Assembly: GCF_003369915.1 (NCBI RefSeq)
Contig: NC_046676.1
Location: 9,703,501 to 9,767,500, forward strand
Reading direction: 5' to 3'
DNA length: 64,000 nucleotides
From: Drosophila miranda
Taxonomy: Eukaryota; Arthropoda; Insecta; Diptera; Drosophilidae
A program made the position numbers and the translations under genes. Numbering within the stretch: the stretch's first letter is position 1; each line of letters starts with the position of its first letter. Of this stretch, positions 1 to 13,214 are shown piece after piece. The notes beneath the pieces were generated by a model. That model searched no databases and had not been told where the DNA came from. It worked only from the letters and a program-made list of their open reading frames with translations.

Positions 1-2126
1 CAGGGGAAAGATGGGAAAAGCCTCTAGAATCAGATGTTTTGAGAACTTTTAGGCAATGCATTATTAGATAGTGTTCATACTCAAATAAACCTCTCGAAAT
101 ATTGTATTTTAAGTGGATTTTTTAACTCCACTCTTCTAGTACTTTAGGAGCATCATTTTCTCCCTGTGTGGAGAATGCGCTGCCCAGGCAATAAGCCAAA
201 AAGTGCATCCGAGCCAAGCCAAGTCGATGATAGCAGCTGGCCAAAGTTGCGGTACAACAAAGAACCATCCATCACCTGCTCGATTCCCACGTGCATCAGC
301 ATCATCAGCGACTGAATCAGAAACAGACACAGAATCGGAATCAGAATCAGAATGAACTTCAGCTGCCGCATTTACATTCAATTTGAGATCAATACGCGAA
401 CATAATGCCAGGCATCAGCCGCCGCAACGGCCTGAATCCCCCTGAATCACTCCTGGAGCGTCCATGGAGTGGCATCAATTTGTATTCTTTTATGGCTTAT
501 GGTAGCGGCGCCAATGCGATTTGAGGCCACCCCCACCCCCTCGCCTGGGGCTCAGGTGGTTGCATTCACACATGTATTTACATTGCCGATAAGTGCGGAT
601 GGGATGGGCTTGCGGCGTTCCACTCTGGATTGATGCCGGAAAACTTTTTCGCCGATTTAACCAAGTTTTAGCTCAGTTCGGATCTGTTTTTGGAGCACGG
701 AACGATGGCCAAGTGCGTCTCGGAAGTGGCCGAAGGACCGCAAACTTTAATTGCATGTCTGGCTCAAAGCAAAGGACAATTGACCAGTGAACCAAGTTGC
801 AGGACTCCGGCAATTGTGTTTGATTTGATAGGCGGCTTGTGGTGTGTGCCCCGAGTTGCGTGTTTGCACAAATTGCGGTTTGTGGATAGCTCTTGCCACT
901 ACTTTCTCTGTGTCCTCCGTCTCTGCCTCTCCTCTCGCTCCCTGGACGGCGTGTCCGTGCCTCTTGTATTGGCTTTGAGTTTGAGTTTCAGTTCGGAATG
1001 CCATTTATTGGCCTGGCTCTGATATCCAAGGATTTATCTGGGCCTCTCGAATTGTCATTGACTTTTCCATGTTCTTCACACTCCAAACTGTCACACTCTC
1101 TCTCTCCCCCTTTCTTTCTTTTTCTCTGTCCCTCACTCTTTATCTTTTTTGCAGCAATTTTCACTTGGTTTGTTGCCAAATATCTTCTGCCTTCTGTGGC
1201 GTCTTAAAAATGTGGCTTTTTGTCGTCGTGTTCGGTTTTGCTGTATTTTTGTTGAGATTCTTCGAACAACAATTATTTTCCATTTGTGTTTTTTGAGCCA
1301 TGAAATTAATTTCGACTCTTTGTGGTCCCCCTCCTATCTTGTGTCCTTCATATTGGCAGAGGGAAAATCCTTTTGTGTCGTGAAAACTTTCATTAACTGC
1401 CTTTGACCTAAATCATGTGTTGAGAGGAGTCCGGCTTCCTTTAGTCCGGAGAGACCATTCAACTGGCCCGAACTGGGCTTAACTACGATTCTTGGGTCCA
1501 AGAAAACCCAAATAATAGACTGCCAGCAATTTGGCCAGAAATTTTGAATTTCAGTCAGCCGGAATGAGCATTGGGCTCCGGTACGGGGGCCATTGATACT
1601 GCGAGTACGTCGTAGACTCGAGTTTTGAGTGTTCTTTCATAATTTCTCGTTTGCCGTTGCTATGCTGCATGCCACCAGCACGGGATAGGCGGTGCGCTCA
1701 GCCGTGCCAGTTCCGTTCCACATGCATGAGTGAGCCTTGACTCTCGATATGCCAGTTGCAAAATTGTTTTTCGTGCACCAGCCCCCACTCCGTCCGTCTG
1801 CGCCAACGGGTGTCGTGGCAACCGCCAGGAGGAGGACAGGTGGAGCAGGAGCAGAAACAATACAATCAGCCCGACTCTTCAGTGGAGTGGGCGAATGGGC
1901 AAGGTGTTCCCGACAGCAGGCGGCTCCTGTATCCCTGCATCTCTATCTCTAGCACTGCCCCTCCTACCCCAGCACTCAGCGAATCTCTTTCAGCAGCCCT
2001 GGGCAGTACTCCTAGGAAGCTTTTGAGTGGCTCATCATTCGCCATTATACGGATGCAGTGTCCCCTCATGTGTCCGCACCGACCTCCGTTCCGTGCACTT
2101 CCAAAATGGATTTAACATGCCCTCTC

Positions 2127-2152
2127 TGTGTGTGTGTGTGTGTGTGTGTGTG
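2127..2152. repeat. (TG)13 microsatellite
   Basis: An uninterrupted run of TG dinucleotides in non-coding DNA, typical of fly genomes. It is a simple repeat and a likely length polymorphism. Confidence 0.95.
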
Positions 2153-3325
2153 TTCCGCCGGAGTTATGGAGATGGCGCCGGACAAATTAGTTTAACAGGC
2201 AGAACCAGCCAAGTTCCGGCTGCAGAAAAAAATACTAAATTAATTTTAATGCCAGTGCAAAAGGAAAGCAAATGGAAATGGAAATTGGAGCTGGAGCTGG
2301 AACTCAGTTAAATTCCGTTTGACAGTGAATAAAACTGCTCGCGTTGCGTCTGCCAGTCGTCTCCCGCGAAGTCTGGTCGGGAATCGGCTGCCGGGTGCAG
2401 GGGGCGGGGACTGCCTCAACAAAATGCAATTCATTTGGCGCCGTTGTCGACGCCACTGGGCGCCATTTTGCTGGTTCAAATCCGCAACTTCAGAGCGGAG
2501 AGGAGAGGAAAGGGCAGAGCAGAGCCCGTTTGCAATGAACAACTTTTTTTCCGCTGCTCCCTCTTTGGTAAAAGTTTCAAGTTTACTAGGATTACAGTGT
2601 TAAAAAGTGGCGGCAGTGCTGCCTGCCACCACCCTCTCGCCCCTCTGAGTAGGCCCCGTAATGTGGAAAGTTCGGGGCTAACTGCTGAGTAAGCCTGGCC
2701 GGGTGCATTAGGGCCAAAGTCGCCGCAGCCATCAACCATCAGCCATCGCCCATGGGCCATGGTACACCAGCTTCCGGCACTGTCCTAAAACGCCCATTGT
2801 AGGTGGTAATCTGACTAGACTAGACCCTCGAAATCGACAACTAAAACGGAGTTTTCTGTCACATCGGACTAATCCCAGGCTGCACTCTCTCTCTGTCGGG
2901 GCCAGTGCAAATGTGCCGGAAAAAAGGTTAACATCAGTCGAAGGAGGCGCAAGTTAACAGATGAACTGGAAGCGGTGAGAAATGGAAAGGGAGAAGGGGG
3001 TGCCCGCTGGAGACTCCGGAGAGTACTCCCCCGACCCTGACACTGGGTCGCTTACGCAATAGGGCCCTACCCCCAAAGCTCCCAAAGAGCTCCAGATCCC
3101 CCGAATGTATCCTAAATTAAGTCGTTATCCAGCGCAGAAATATATGCAAATTGTTTTCGGCTCATGTCAGACGTAAACTCTTTTTATGGCCAAGTGACAT
3201 GTGAGTCCACCCTTGCGCCAAACACCATGCCCCATGCCCCCATTACTCCTTCTCCATTTGTCTGGCAACACTTTCGTCTGCGTCTGGCGTCGCCACCAAC
3301 AGGAGACAGAGTTCCTGTTACACGA

Positions 3326-3389
3326 GTGTGTGTGTGTGTGTGTGTGTGTGTGGAAAGAAAGTATATCAAATTGTGTGTGTGTGTGTGTG
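3326..3389. repeat. Two TG microsatellites in tandem
   Basis: A GT run at 3326-3352 and a second at 3372-3389 are separated by about 20 bp. Both are clean dinucleotide tracts. Short frames read across them give cysteine-valine repeats and are artefacts. Confidence 0.95.
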
Positions 3390-3478
3390 CACGTCCGTGC
3401 AGTCTTCGTGTATCCCGGATCGGATAAGCGGCACCTAAACACAGACGAAGCCCATCCACTCCCCCTCGCAAACACACT

Positions 3479-3874
3479 CCGACTGAAAATTCCACCTCTC
3501 AATCTTATCCAGGCGAGAGGCAGGACGCGCTGTGGAATAATTGCAAATCATAAATATAAGGAACAACCAACTCAACATTATTTAGAGGCAAACACCCCTC
3601 TGCCAGCTATACTTATAGCCTGTTGAATTCGCGGAACGCAGTCAGCAGTTAATTAAGACATTCTAGAGCCTCCCCAACTCCATTTCCCTGCAGATCGCGT
3701 GTCTGCATCGAGGCTGCAGCTATGGCAAGAGGGTGTTTCCATCTTTTAATATTACCATGCACCGCCCCCCCAACCCACATGCTTCCCACTCTTCATTCCA
3801 TGGCTGGAAGCTTACATTATTATAATTGAGCGTGGGGCGCTTTCTCTTGCAGGTTTTCCATGTCGATCCTTTGA
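3479..3874. repeat. Left copy of the direct repeat flanking the aldehyde oxidase
   Basis: This segment matches 9225-9646 in the same orientation. The best-conserved blocks are the AGTTAATTAAGACATTC core (left about 3647, right about 9347), GCGTGTCTGCATCGAGGCTGCAG (left 3697-3719, right 9414-9436), GTGTTTCCAT, AATTGAGCGTG and CGATCCTTTGA. Blocks occur in the same order with small insertions and deletions between them. Similarity stops at about 3478 on the left and about 3874 on the right. There is no coding capacity and no transposon terminus. It could be duplicated target DNA or a conserved regulatory element. Confidence 0.75.
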
Positions 3875-4834
3875 TTACATTTCCCAAACGGTGAACCAGT
3901 GGGCCTTTGTGGAATGCCTCCGATTAGGACCGGCCGGCAGGTCAAGAATAGTCATCACATACTGATATAGTAGATGTCGTAAGGATTGATTTGAGTAATA
4001 AGCAGGAGAATAAGGAGTGTTTATATTATCGTTCACCTACTATGTGTAGTCCCATGCGCTTGTTCGAGACTTGTTTAAAGATAGTTTCTCTGCTCTCCAA
4101 TTAAATGCTACTGGCACTGCCGGATCTGTAATCACTGACTTGTAGTAATCAGGCTGGCCTTCTCTATCAAAGACAACCCACATGTTTACATACTTGCATA
4201 CATATATACATATTTTCAAGCTTAAAAGCATACTGTTGTCCCGTTTTTGCTATCTATTCTGCTCTCTCATTAATTACATTAGTAACTCGACTTTTTCCAT
4301 TACTGTTTCTCTCTGGACTCCTCTCGAACCTTTCAAAGTTCAAAGTCAAAGCTCTTTTAGTGCACTTTTTTTTCCATTTCTTTGAACGCTGAACGAAATT
4401 ATGGAGTGTTTATGAAAGAGGAAGAGCTTCCACTTCAGCTCGCTCCCAAAAGACCCAAAACAAAAGCTAACGAATGCCGAAATCAAAGCGAAAATCAACT
4501 GCATTCGCCGTCGTGTCGCTTCGGTCTTCAGGGAGCCGACGAGGAGGCGATACGAGCAGACTGTAATTGCTTTCGATCACAAGGCAAACCGTTTTGTTTT
4601 TGATTTATACAGAGTTTCGCGTCCACCTGGCTTTCTACCAACAACACAGTCCATCAAAAGTTGAAGAGCCGAACGATCGTTTAGTCAAGCATCGGCAGCG
4701 CAAGAGTGCAGAAGCACACCTCAGTGAACGACGCCAGACTGAAAGTAGTGGAACATTTGGAGGCCGAAACAAATTGAATTATTTAAAGGAAAAATACCAG
4801 CTGCTGGCAATTAAGTTTCTCTTTCCTTAGTAAA
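3875..4834 (+). promoter_or_regulatory. 5' flank and probable leader of the aldehyde oxidase
   Basis: About 960 bp separate the left direct repeat from the aldehyde oxidase start. The last few hundred bases are A-rich with leader-like composition. A TTTATACA element lies near 4603-4611 and a TCAGTG initiator-like site near 4723. No exact transcription start can be assigned. Confidence 0.35.
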
Positions 4835-7800
4835 ATGACTACAAAATTCACGATCAACGGAAAGCCCTACATGGGTGAGTGGATTGGTTAAGTGTTAAAT
4901 TTATGGGATAGTTGGACATCCATAGGTGAACATTTAAGTCCATAGTTAGTTATCCCTAGTTATCCCTGTTTACAGAGAGAGATAGTACCCTTGTCATATG
5001 ACATGCATTCTCTTGAGCATTCTTACTCTCTTCTCTCTTCTCTTGCTCTCCGTTCTCAACAGTGAATGTCAGCAATCTGCCACCCGATATCACGCTGAAC
5101 ACCTTTATACGAGAGCATTCCCAGCTAACGGCCACGAAGTTCATGTGCCTGGAGGGAGGATGTGGAGCCTGTGTGTGCGTAGTGCGCGATGGGACCAGCA
5201 GTTGGGCTGTCAATTCGGTTCGTGCAGAACCACTCAAGTCATTCCATTCACTCAACCTCAAACAAGAAACCATAAGCCAGTAATCGTTCACCTTGCAGTG
5301 CCTCACGCTGCTGAATACCTGCGCCAAGCTGGAGATCATAACTGCCGAGGGGCTGGGCAATAAACGTACCGGCTATAATCCGATTCAAAAGCGCTTGGCC
5401 AAGATGAATGGGACCCAGTGCGGCTATTGCTCCCCGGGATTCGTGATGAATATGTACGGGCTGCTGGAGCAGAACGGCGGCAAGGTGAGCATGACGGAGG
5501 TGGAGAACTCCTTCGGTGGCAACCTTTGTCGATGCACCGGCTACCGTCCCATTCTGGATGCCATGAAGTCCTTCGCGGTGGACAGCAACATTCAGGTTCC
5601 CGCCGAGTGTGCGGACATCGAGGATCTGAACCTGGAGGCTCGCAACTGTCCCAAGACTGGGGCAGCCTGCAGCGGCAGCTGCCATCGTTCGACTTTGGTC
5701 TACGACGATGGGAGCCAGTGGTCCTGGCCCAAGACCTTGACGGAGCTGTTTGAGGCGCTCGACAAGGTCGTCGAAGCAGATCAATTCATGCTGGTGGCTG
5801 GCAACACGGCGCATGGTGTCTACCGACGGTCGACGGACATTAAGCACTTCATTGACGTGAGTGGAGTGGAGGAGCTGCATCGGCACAGCACTGAGGGACA
5901 GCAATTGCAGCTGGGGGCGAACCTAAGTCTCACCCAGACCATGGAAATCCTTCGTACCACCTCCAAGCAGCCTGGCTTTGAGTATCTGGAGGTTCTATGG
6001 AACCACTTGGATCTCATTGCGAATGTCCCCGTGCGCAATGTGAGTTGGAACCGAGTTGGTTGCCGAGAACGATCATCAGGTATAATGCGAGTATCCTCCA
6101 TTTTATAGTCGGGAACTTTGGCTGGAAACATTTCGATTAAGAAACAACATCCCGAGTTCCCATCGGATGTCTGTCTCTCCTTCGAGGCTTTGGATGCCAA
6201 GGTTCTGGCCATGAAAAGCGCCACCGAAGAGCAGAAAATATCCCTCGCGGAATACTTGAGGGACTCGAATAGAAAACTGATTATCAAGGCATTCCTCCTG
6301 TCTGCCTATCCCAAGAACAAGTACATTTACGACTCTTACAAGGTAATAATTGTGTTTAATCCAATCTACTCCCGCTCTTAAGAGATATTTTCCCTCCTGC
6401 TTCATAGATCATGCCACGTGCCCAGAATGCCCATGCCTATGTGAATGCAGCGTTTCTTCTCGAGTTGGACAGCGCTTCCAAGGTGCAGAATGCTCGGATT
6501 TGCTTTGGCGGAATTCGCCCAGACTTTGTCCACGCCACTGCCATTGAGCAATTGATGGTCGGACACAGTCCCTACGAGAGTGGACTAATAGAGCGAATCT
6601 TCAATACGCTTCCAAGTCAGTTCCACCCAGACGAGGTCCTGCCTGATGCCAGTCCTGCCTATCGCTCGAAACTGGCGTGCGGCTTACTCTACAAGTTTCT
6701 GCTGAAGCATGCACCCGAGGCGCAGGTCGCGGAGAAGTTCAAGAGTGGAGGTCAGATTCTTCAGCGCCCATTATCATCGGGTCTGCAGGTGTACCAGACC
6801 CAAAGGCAAAACTATCCGGTCTCCCAGGCCGTGCAGAAGGTGGAGGGCATGATACAGTGCTCGGGCGAAGCGACATACATGAACGATGTTCTGACCACAG
6901 CCAACACAGTGCATTGCGCCTTTGTGGGGGCCACTAAGGTGGGGGCCACCGTCGATGAGATTGACGCCAAGGAAGCCCTGCAGCAACCTGGCGTGATTGC
7001 CTTCTACTGTGCCAAGGATGTGCCCGGAACCAACAGCTTCTGTGTGCCCAGCTTTAACTTCAAGGTGGAGGAGATATTCTGCTCAGGATTGGTGCGACAC
7101 TCGGAGCAACCTGTGGGCGTGATCGTAGCCCTCACTGCAGATCAGGCGCAGAGGGCAGCAAAGCTTGTGAGGATCAGCTACAGTCGGTCGAGCCCTGACT
7201 TCAAATTGATGCCCAGCATTGGGGATGTTTTTGCCTCTGCCACGCCGGATCCGTCACGTATCATTTCATTGGACGAAGAGGATCTGCAGGAGGATACATT
7301 CACCGAGAAGCCTGATGTGGAAGTTAGGGGCATATTTGAGATGGGCCTGCAGTATCACTTCACCATGGAGCCGCAGACGACGGTGGTCGTACCCTTTGAG
7401 GATGGCCTGAAGGTCTTCTCGGCCACCCAGTGGATGGACCACACTCAAGCTGCCATTGTACACATGCTGCAGGTGAAGGCAAAGGATGTGCAGTTACAGG
7501 TGAGTTGTTTCTTTGAAGGTGTGATCTCTCCCATAACAATTATCCGCATTCCAGGTTCGTCGATTGGGCGGTGGCTATGGGGGCAAGATCACGCGCGGCA
7601 ACCAGGTGGCCTGTGCCGCTGCCTTGGCTGCCTATAAGCTGAATCGTCCTGTGCGCTTTGTGCAAACTCTGGAGTCCATGATGGACTGCAATGGCAAGCG
7701 CTGGGCCTGTCGCTCCGACTATAAGTGCCACGTCAAGGCCAACGGACAGATCGTGGGCTTGACGAACGATTTCTATCAGGATGCCGGCTGGGTCAACAAC

Positions 7801-9115
7801 GAGAGCCCCGTTCGACGCTCGACCTTATCGCAACTAAATTGTTACGCCTTCACAAAGGCTAACTTCAAGAACAAGGGCAACGAGGTGATCACAGATGCCC
7901 CCAGCTCTACCTCGTGTCGCGCTCCGGGATCTGTTGAGGGCGTGGCCATGATCGAGAACATTATGGAGCACGCTGCCTTTGAGGTGCAAGCCGATCCGGC
8001 AGCTGTGCGCCTGCTCAACATATCAGCGACTCACAAAATGTCCGAGCTGCTGCCGAAGTTCCTTGAGTCGCGGGAGTATCACGAGCGGAAGAAGGATATT
8101 GAGGCCTACAATGCGAAGAACCGTTGGACGAAGCGCGGCCTCGGCCTGGCCGTAATGGACTATCCCGTTCAGTACTTTGGCCAGTATCCCGCCACGGTGG
8201 CCATCTACCATGTGGATGGAACAGTGGTGGTTACCCACGGAGGCATCGAAATGGGGCAGGGTAAGTTGAGGAGACCCTTTGGGGTGTCTGTATCCTTTAC
8301 TTTCGATTGACGTCGTTCCAGGGATGAACACCAAGGTGGCTCAGGTGGCTGCGTATACCCTCGGCATCGATCTGAGCTTCATCAAGGTGGAATCTTCGGA
8401 CACCATCAATGGAGCCAACTCAATGGTCACCGGTGGGGCCGTGGGCAGCGAGAGTCTTTGCTTTGCAGTTCGCAAAACCTGCGAGATCATCAACACCCGA
8501 CTGCAGCCGGTGAAGAAGAGCAGCTGGGTGCAGACTGTACAGGCGGCCTATGCAAAGTCCATCAATCTGATCGCCTCGGATAACTACAAGAAAGGCGATA
8601 TGAAGAACTACAACATTTACGGCATGGCCCTCACCGAAATCGAGCTGGATGTCCTCACCGGGAACAATCAAATCAAGCGCGTGGACATCTTCGAGGATAC
8701 CGGGGAAAGTCTCAGTCCATACATCGACATTGGCCAGATCGAGGGGGCCTTTGTGATGTGCCTGGGATACTGGCTAAGCGAGGAGTTGGTGTACGATCGC
8801 GAAACGGGCCGCCTGATTACCAACCGCTCCTGGAACTACAAGCCGCCTGGCGCCAAGGATATACCCATTGATTTCCGCATTGAATTGGCCCAGACACCCA
8901 ATCCCAATGGCCCAGGATTCATGCGTTCCAAGGCCACCGGAGAGCCGCCTTGTTGCCTGGCCGTCAGCGTGGTGTTCGCCCTGCAGCAAGCCCTGCAGTC
9001 GGCCCGACAGGACGCCGGCCTGCCACGAGAGTGGGTGCGCCTGGGAGCACCTTCTACTCCCGAGACACTGCTTCTGAATGCAGGACATGAGGCGACGAGC
9101 TTTAGGCTTAAATAG
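4835..9115 (+). CDS. Aox: Aldehyde oxidase (molybdo-flavoenzyme), complete, seven exons
   Basis: This enzyme oxidises aldehydes to carboxylic acids in the cytosol, passing electrons from molybdopterin through two 2Fe-2S centres and FAD to oxygen. The exons read 4835-4874, 5063-5217, 5299-6039, 6109-6342, 6408-7500, 7556-8260 and 8322-9115. All introns are GT-AG, and the 3762 nt give 1253 residues, the usual family length. First cluster cysteines are C42, C47, C50 and C73; second cluster cysteines are C106, C109, C142 and C144 (motifs GTQCGYCSPG and LCRCTGY). The FAD domain lies around residues 200-430, with AGNTAHG. The molybdenum domain contains GGGYGGK and ends with GEPP, whose glutamate is E1197. 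Xanthine dehydrogenase shares this fold; I prefer aldehyde oxidase from the shorter length and the divergent substrate-pocket context. All introns are retained, so it is not a retrocopy. I see no AATAAA within 100 bp of the stop. Confidence 0.92.
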
Positions 9116-9224
9116 AGTTGAAAGCAGTCCATTTTTAATTGCCTAACAATTATATATATAACATATGTTAGTTCGTTTGCTTGTACTCGAATGCAGATTT
9201 CTGGAGCCATCTCTCAGCCCACTA

Positions 9225-9646
9225 CCGACTGAGAATTCAACCTCTCCGAGCATGCGGCAGGATGCGCTATGTGGTTGGCATCCCTCTTCCGTCTAGCTCG
9301 AGATTTTGCCTGCTTTCTGGCCTGGTTATTTGCCGGAGTGCAGTCAACAGTTAATTAAGACATTCAAGCCTCTCCAAACCCCGACTCCCTGCAGAGCTCT
9401 GCTTCGGATCATCGCGTGTCTGCATCGAGGCTGCAGCCACAGGACGTTGTGGGTTTGGGCGTGAGAGACTGTGGAAGAGAGTGTTTCCATGTTCGTGTAC
9501 TACCCATCCCATCCCACACCACATCCTCCACACCCCATCCCCCCTTCCAGGTTGGAGCTTACAAGCTTCTAATTGAGCGTGCACGGGGGCGCTTCTAATT
9601 ATCGCACGAAGCGAACAGTATCCCATTTCCCATTTCGATCCTTTGA
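9225..9646. repeat. Right copy of the direct repeat flanking the aldehyde oxidase
   Basis: This segment starts about 110 bp after the aldehyde oxidase stop codon and matches 3479-3874 in order and orientation. Shared blocks include CCGACTGAGAATTC-type sequence at the start, the TTAATTAAGACATTC core and CGATCCTTTGA at the end. No aldehyde oxidase coding remnant lies outside either copy. A tandem duplication of gene plus flank is therefore less likely than a flanking duplication formed when the gene arrived. Confidence 0.75.
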
Positions 9647-9906
9647 CGCCATTGTTCCTCCTGCGTCTCGCTCCCCCTCTGCTCTTCCGCCCTTTTCCCG
9701 CTCACCGACTTGTTTGTTGTTTGTTGCAAATTGCCTGCGACATTCGGGTGGAGGCGGCGAAAGGCTCAGCCGAAACATGAATTGAGTTGTTCGCCATCTG
9801 CGATAAAGTTTAAAGTCGCTCGCATCCTGGAGGGGGCTTGCCAGACTGCGGTTGGGGACTAGGGGAGTCACCTTCCAACCACCCTGCCACCCCCCTTCCA
9901 CCTTCA

Positions 9907-9937
9907 CCATCCATCCATCCATCCATCCATCCATCCA
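9907..9937. repeat. (CCAT)n microsatellite
   Basis: About seven to eight uninterrupted CCAT tetranucleotides in non-coding DNA. Confidence 0.9.
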
Positions 9938-12900
9938 AACTTCATTACCCCGAACGGACCTTCTCTGTGTGTGTGCAAATTTCCTGTTCTGCTTTTTACG
10001 GCGGCACGTAATCAAATTAAGCAATTACTGCCTGGCGCTCTGCCACATCCACACAACCCCACAACCACCTCACCGGGCGGCACACATCCGCTTGATTATG
10101 GGGCAACTTCAAGGGAAATCACCAGCTGGAGGAGCGACGGAGCGACCGACCGACCAACGGAGCGCGCAACGAAGGAAGTCTGCCTCTGCAATCATAACGG
10201 TAAACGGTGCCCAGGCGAATGGAAATGGAATTCGCACCAGAAATGCTCCCCCGTGCAGAGAGCAGCAGCCAGCGACAAGTGCCATTTACCCCCACAGCAT
10301 GCCCCATGTCGTCTAATCCAGAGCGTTGTCTGGTACTCGAGCGTCGAAAGGGAAGAGGCCTGTCCGACTGGGATGGGATGAGATCTACCCTGTGTATCCC
10401 CCACTTTCCGCGTGGGAATGATAATCGTTTGGTTTATGGCCAATTAATCAACTCTCGAGCTCAGGCGGAGGAGACACTTTCCACTGGCCATAAGCTCATC
10501 CTGATCCACAGCCGCGCCGCACCTTTCGATATCCCTAAACAAACATCCCGGACATGGTTTCCAATTGGACAACAGCCCGAGTGTAACCGATATGTTTATG
10601 GGTCCTTTAAGGCACGCTTGGGTCGGCACGGTTCGGCGGAATGTTTCCATGTTGTCAATTAATAATATTGAATAGCAGGGAGGATTTTAATCCTCGCAGT
10701 GGGCCAGGTCAACGTCGAAGCGCTTACGACTCGCCTTCGCCTTGGCCTTGCTCCTCCATTGTATCCATTGTATCCTTTGGCTTAATCGCTCGCTCGTAAG
10801 CCCCGAAAGGGTCCCTAATGATAACTGACCACGCAGCAGTGCAACGCTGTTGCGATTGCTTCCCCTCCATATCCTTTACATTGAATGTTGGGGGACTGAA
10901 GGCATCGCCAACTCCCCACTGACCTAATGAGCCATTTAGCCAATTGGGGTTAATGTCCACACCCGTCGGAGCGGTACGAGTGGCAGGGGGAGGCGTGGCA
11001 CGCCTCTCAACTCAAGCCAGGAGAAGCCAACTGCTGCGCGTCTCCTTGATGAATTTTTGAAGAGGACTCCGCTGCGTGCAAAGTTTCAGGAGGATAAATA
11101 TATCAACCCGATTACGGACTCCCAACTTCCTCTTCGTTTTCCGACTTCGTCTGTTCATTTTCATATTTTCCTTGTTTACGGCCAAACATTTTGGTCACGT
11201 GCTGGATACGTGAGCATTTTCGAGCAAGTTTCCTACAGGAAGTGGAACTTCGGCGGAGGAGTGCGGCGAGGGGGAAGGAGGAACTGGGAAAGTGTGGAAG
11301 CCTAGCCTATGAAAAGTGCAGTGTTCCCCCGCTGATGTCTGCAGCAGTCGATGGTTAACCGAATTCGCAGATTACTCCCAAATTTGTTGTCCAATCAGCT
11401 CCCTTGCAACCCATTCCACCTCTGCAGTCCGCCTGTCCGGCTGCTGCCTCTTCCAATGTGGGATAAAAGCCCCGTCCGACACAGCTTAGTCCTTGTCGGA
11501 CACAGCCCCTCCACTCACCCAATCTGAACACGACACCAACAGCTCCCAACAGGTTCCACTTTCCTTGGTGGGGGGGAGGATATTGAGAGTTGGGCTTTTG
11601 AATGGAATGCACTTCTGGAAGCCTCTGATTTCCATTTGTCAGGGGCTTTCCACCCATCCACTCATCCTTACCCTGCGTGGCTTCGTGGAGAGCCAAACGG
11701 TTTGACAGTTCATGCAACTGTAATGGGAAGCCCCAGGAGGGGGCTGTCTGTCTCAGACAAGACAGCTCCTCCTGGCTGCGAGCACTCCTCCAGAAGAGGA
11801 GGATTCTCTTCAGCTGCACACTCGAAGGACAGATAAACCCTCTTGTACCTCCCGCTCCCCGACTGGCTTCCACCTGAGTTATCCTGGCACCATGGCGACC
11901 CACATATTAATTATTGGATGGGAGTGGCGCAGAATATTGTAACTGATCCCGCTGCAAATGCTTCGAGGCAGTTGACGAGTCGAGAGCAACCCCATGTTGG
12001 ACTGCTCGGCCATTCATCGGATTCCGATTTCAGCGTCCTTCCTCTGCCATCCTGCATATCATCCATTGGTGTCAATTAGGCTGGGCATCCCTTTGTTCCA
12101 CTCCACAGTGTCATTTCATTATGGATTCCGATTCCTATGTCGACTCCATTCTGCTGCCATCGAATTGCGGATTTATTGAGTTGCTTATCAGTGCCACGGC
12201 TTGTGGCAGTGCCTCCGCCTCTGACTGCGCTGTTATCCTGCGAGTTTCCTGCGTCCTGTCTCCACATCCACACATTTTCCAACTCATTTCATAGCGAGTG
12301 GCGCGCGAATCATCTGAAATTCAAATATCACTGCTAAAAAGCGTAACCATGTCTGAATCCGCCCGTATCCTGCCTCCTGCCTCCTGGCCTGCACAGACAC
12401 ATCATCCGTGTCATCATCCCTGTATCTCCCAGTATCCCCATCTATCCCCCGGCTCCCCCACTCTTTACGATCGAATGCTAATAAAGTCGTCTGTCGTCTG
12501 CCGTCGGGCGGCGGCGCCAACTTGCATAATTCAATTACATCCGATGCAGACTCATAAAACTAAATCAAAGGAAAACAAAGCGTCACGCTTCATTTACTTT
12601 AGTACAGCTCCGCCACTCGGGGTCCCCTGCATCAGTCCCGTGCCCCAAATCGGGGTGGAGGCACATCCAGCTGGGGAGACCCATAAAAGGCTTCAGCAAA
12701 GAAGTTCGCCCTCTCCTTTCTTTCGTCCCATGCAGAGATCTTCCATGTTGCGGCTGTGTTCTGTGTCTCCTCCTTGGCCGCCTCCCAACTCCTGGCTGAC
12801 AGTTGACTGCGTCCAGTGCTGGCCTCTCCTCGAGTCTGGGCCTGGTCTGGTCTGGCCATGAAAGTTTCCCGTCACTTCCGACACCCCCGAGGCGCTTTTC

Positions 12901-13148
12901 CCGCTTTGCATGGGGGGCGAGGCGGCAGGCAATTTCCTTGGCTGACTTTCGGGGGCACTGAAAGTTGGCTGCGACTTTGATTCTAGTTTGGCTCGGCAAT
13001 AATAATATCGTAAAATGTGATTGTCGTGACTGATTGCACTGGAACGGAGCGGCGGAAGTTGGCAGCGTTTTCTTGCAGTGCACTTAACTTTATTATTTCC
13101 CCTTTCGCCCCGAAAACTACTCGCACAAACTTGGCCTTGTTGCTGCTG

Positions 13149-13214
13149 GTCGAGGTGGCTGGTCGAGGTGGCTGGTGGCTGGTGGCTGGCGGCTGGCGGC
13201 TGGCGGCTGTTGGC
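13149..13214. repeat. GGTGGCT/GGCGGCT minisatellite
   Basis: Degenerate 7-bp units related to GGTGGCT and GGCGGCT repeat about nine times. The tract is G-rich on the plus strand. No function is apparent. Confidence 0.8.

Larger units (their letters stand above)
1..3478. other. Non-coding stretch upstream of the aldehyde oxidase
   Basis: I see no open frame with start context, splice sites or family similarity in this stretch on either strand. It holds (TG)n tracts at 2127-2152 and 3326-3352, a shorter one at 3372-3389, pyrimidine-rich runs near 1095-1140, and many short oligopurine stretches. It may be intergenic DNA or an intron of a gene lying to the left; the sequence does not decide. Confidence 0.5.

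Noticed and set aside
2472..2482. GGTTCAAATCC resembling a tRNA B box
   Set aside because: No matching A box, acceptor stem or anticodon arm can be drawn upstream.
11355..11903. A 182-codon minus-strand frame in intergenic DNA
   Set aside because: No family resemblance, no signal or splice context; length alone is not enough.
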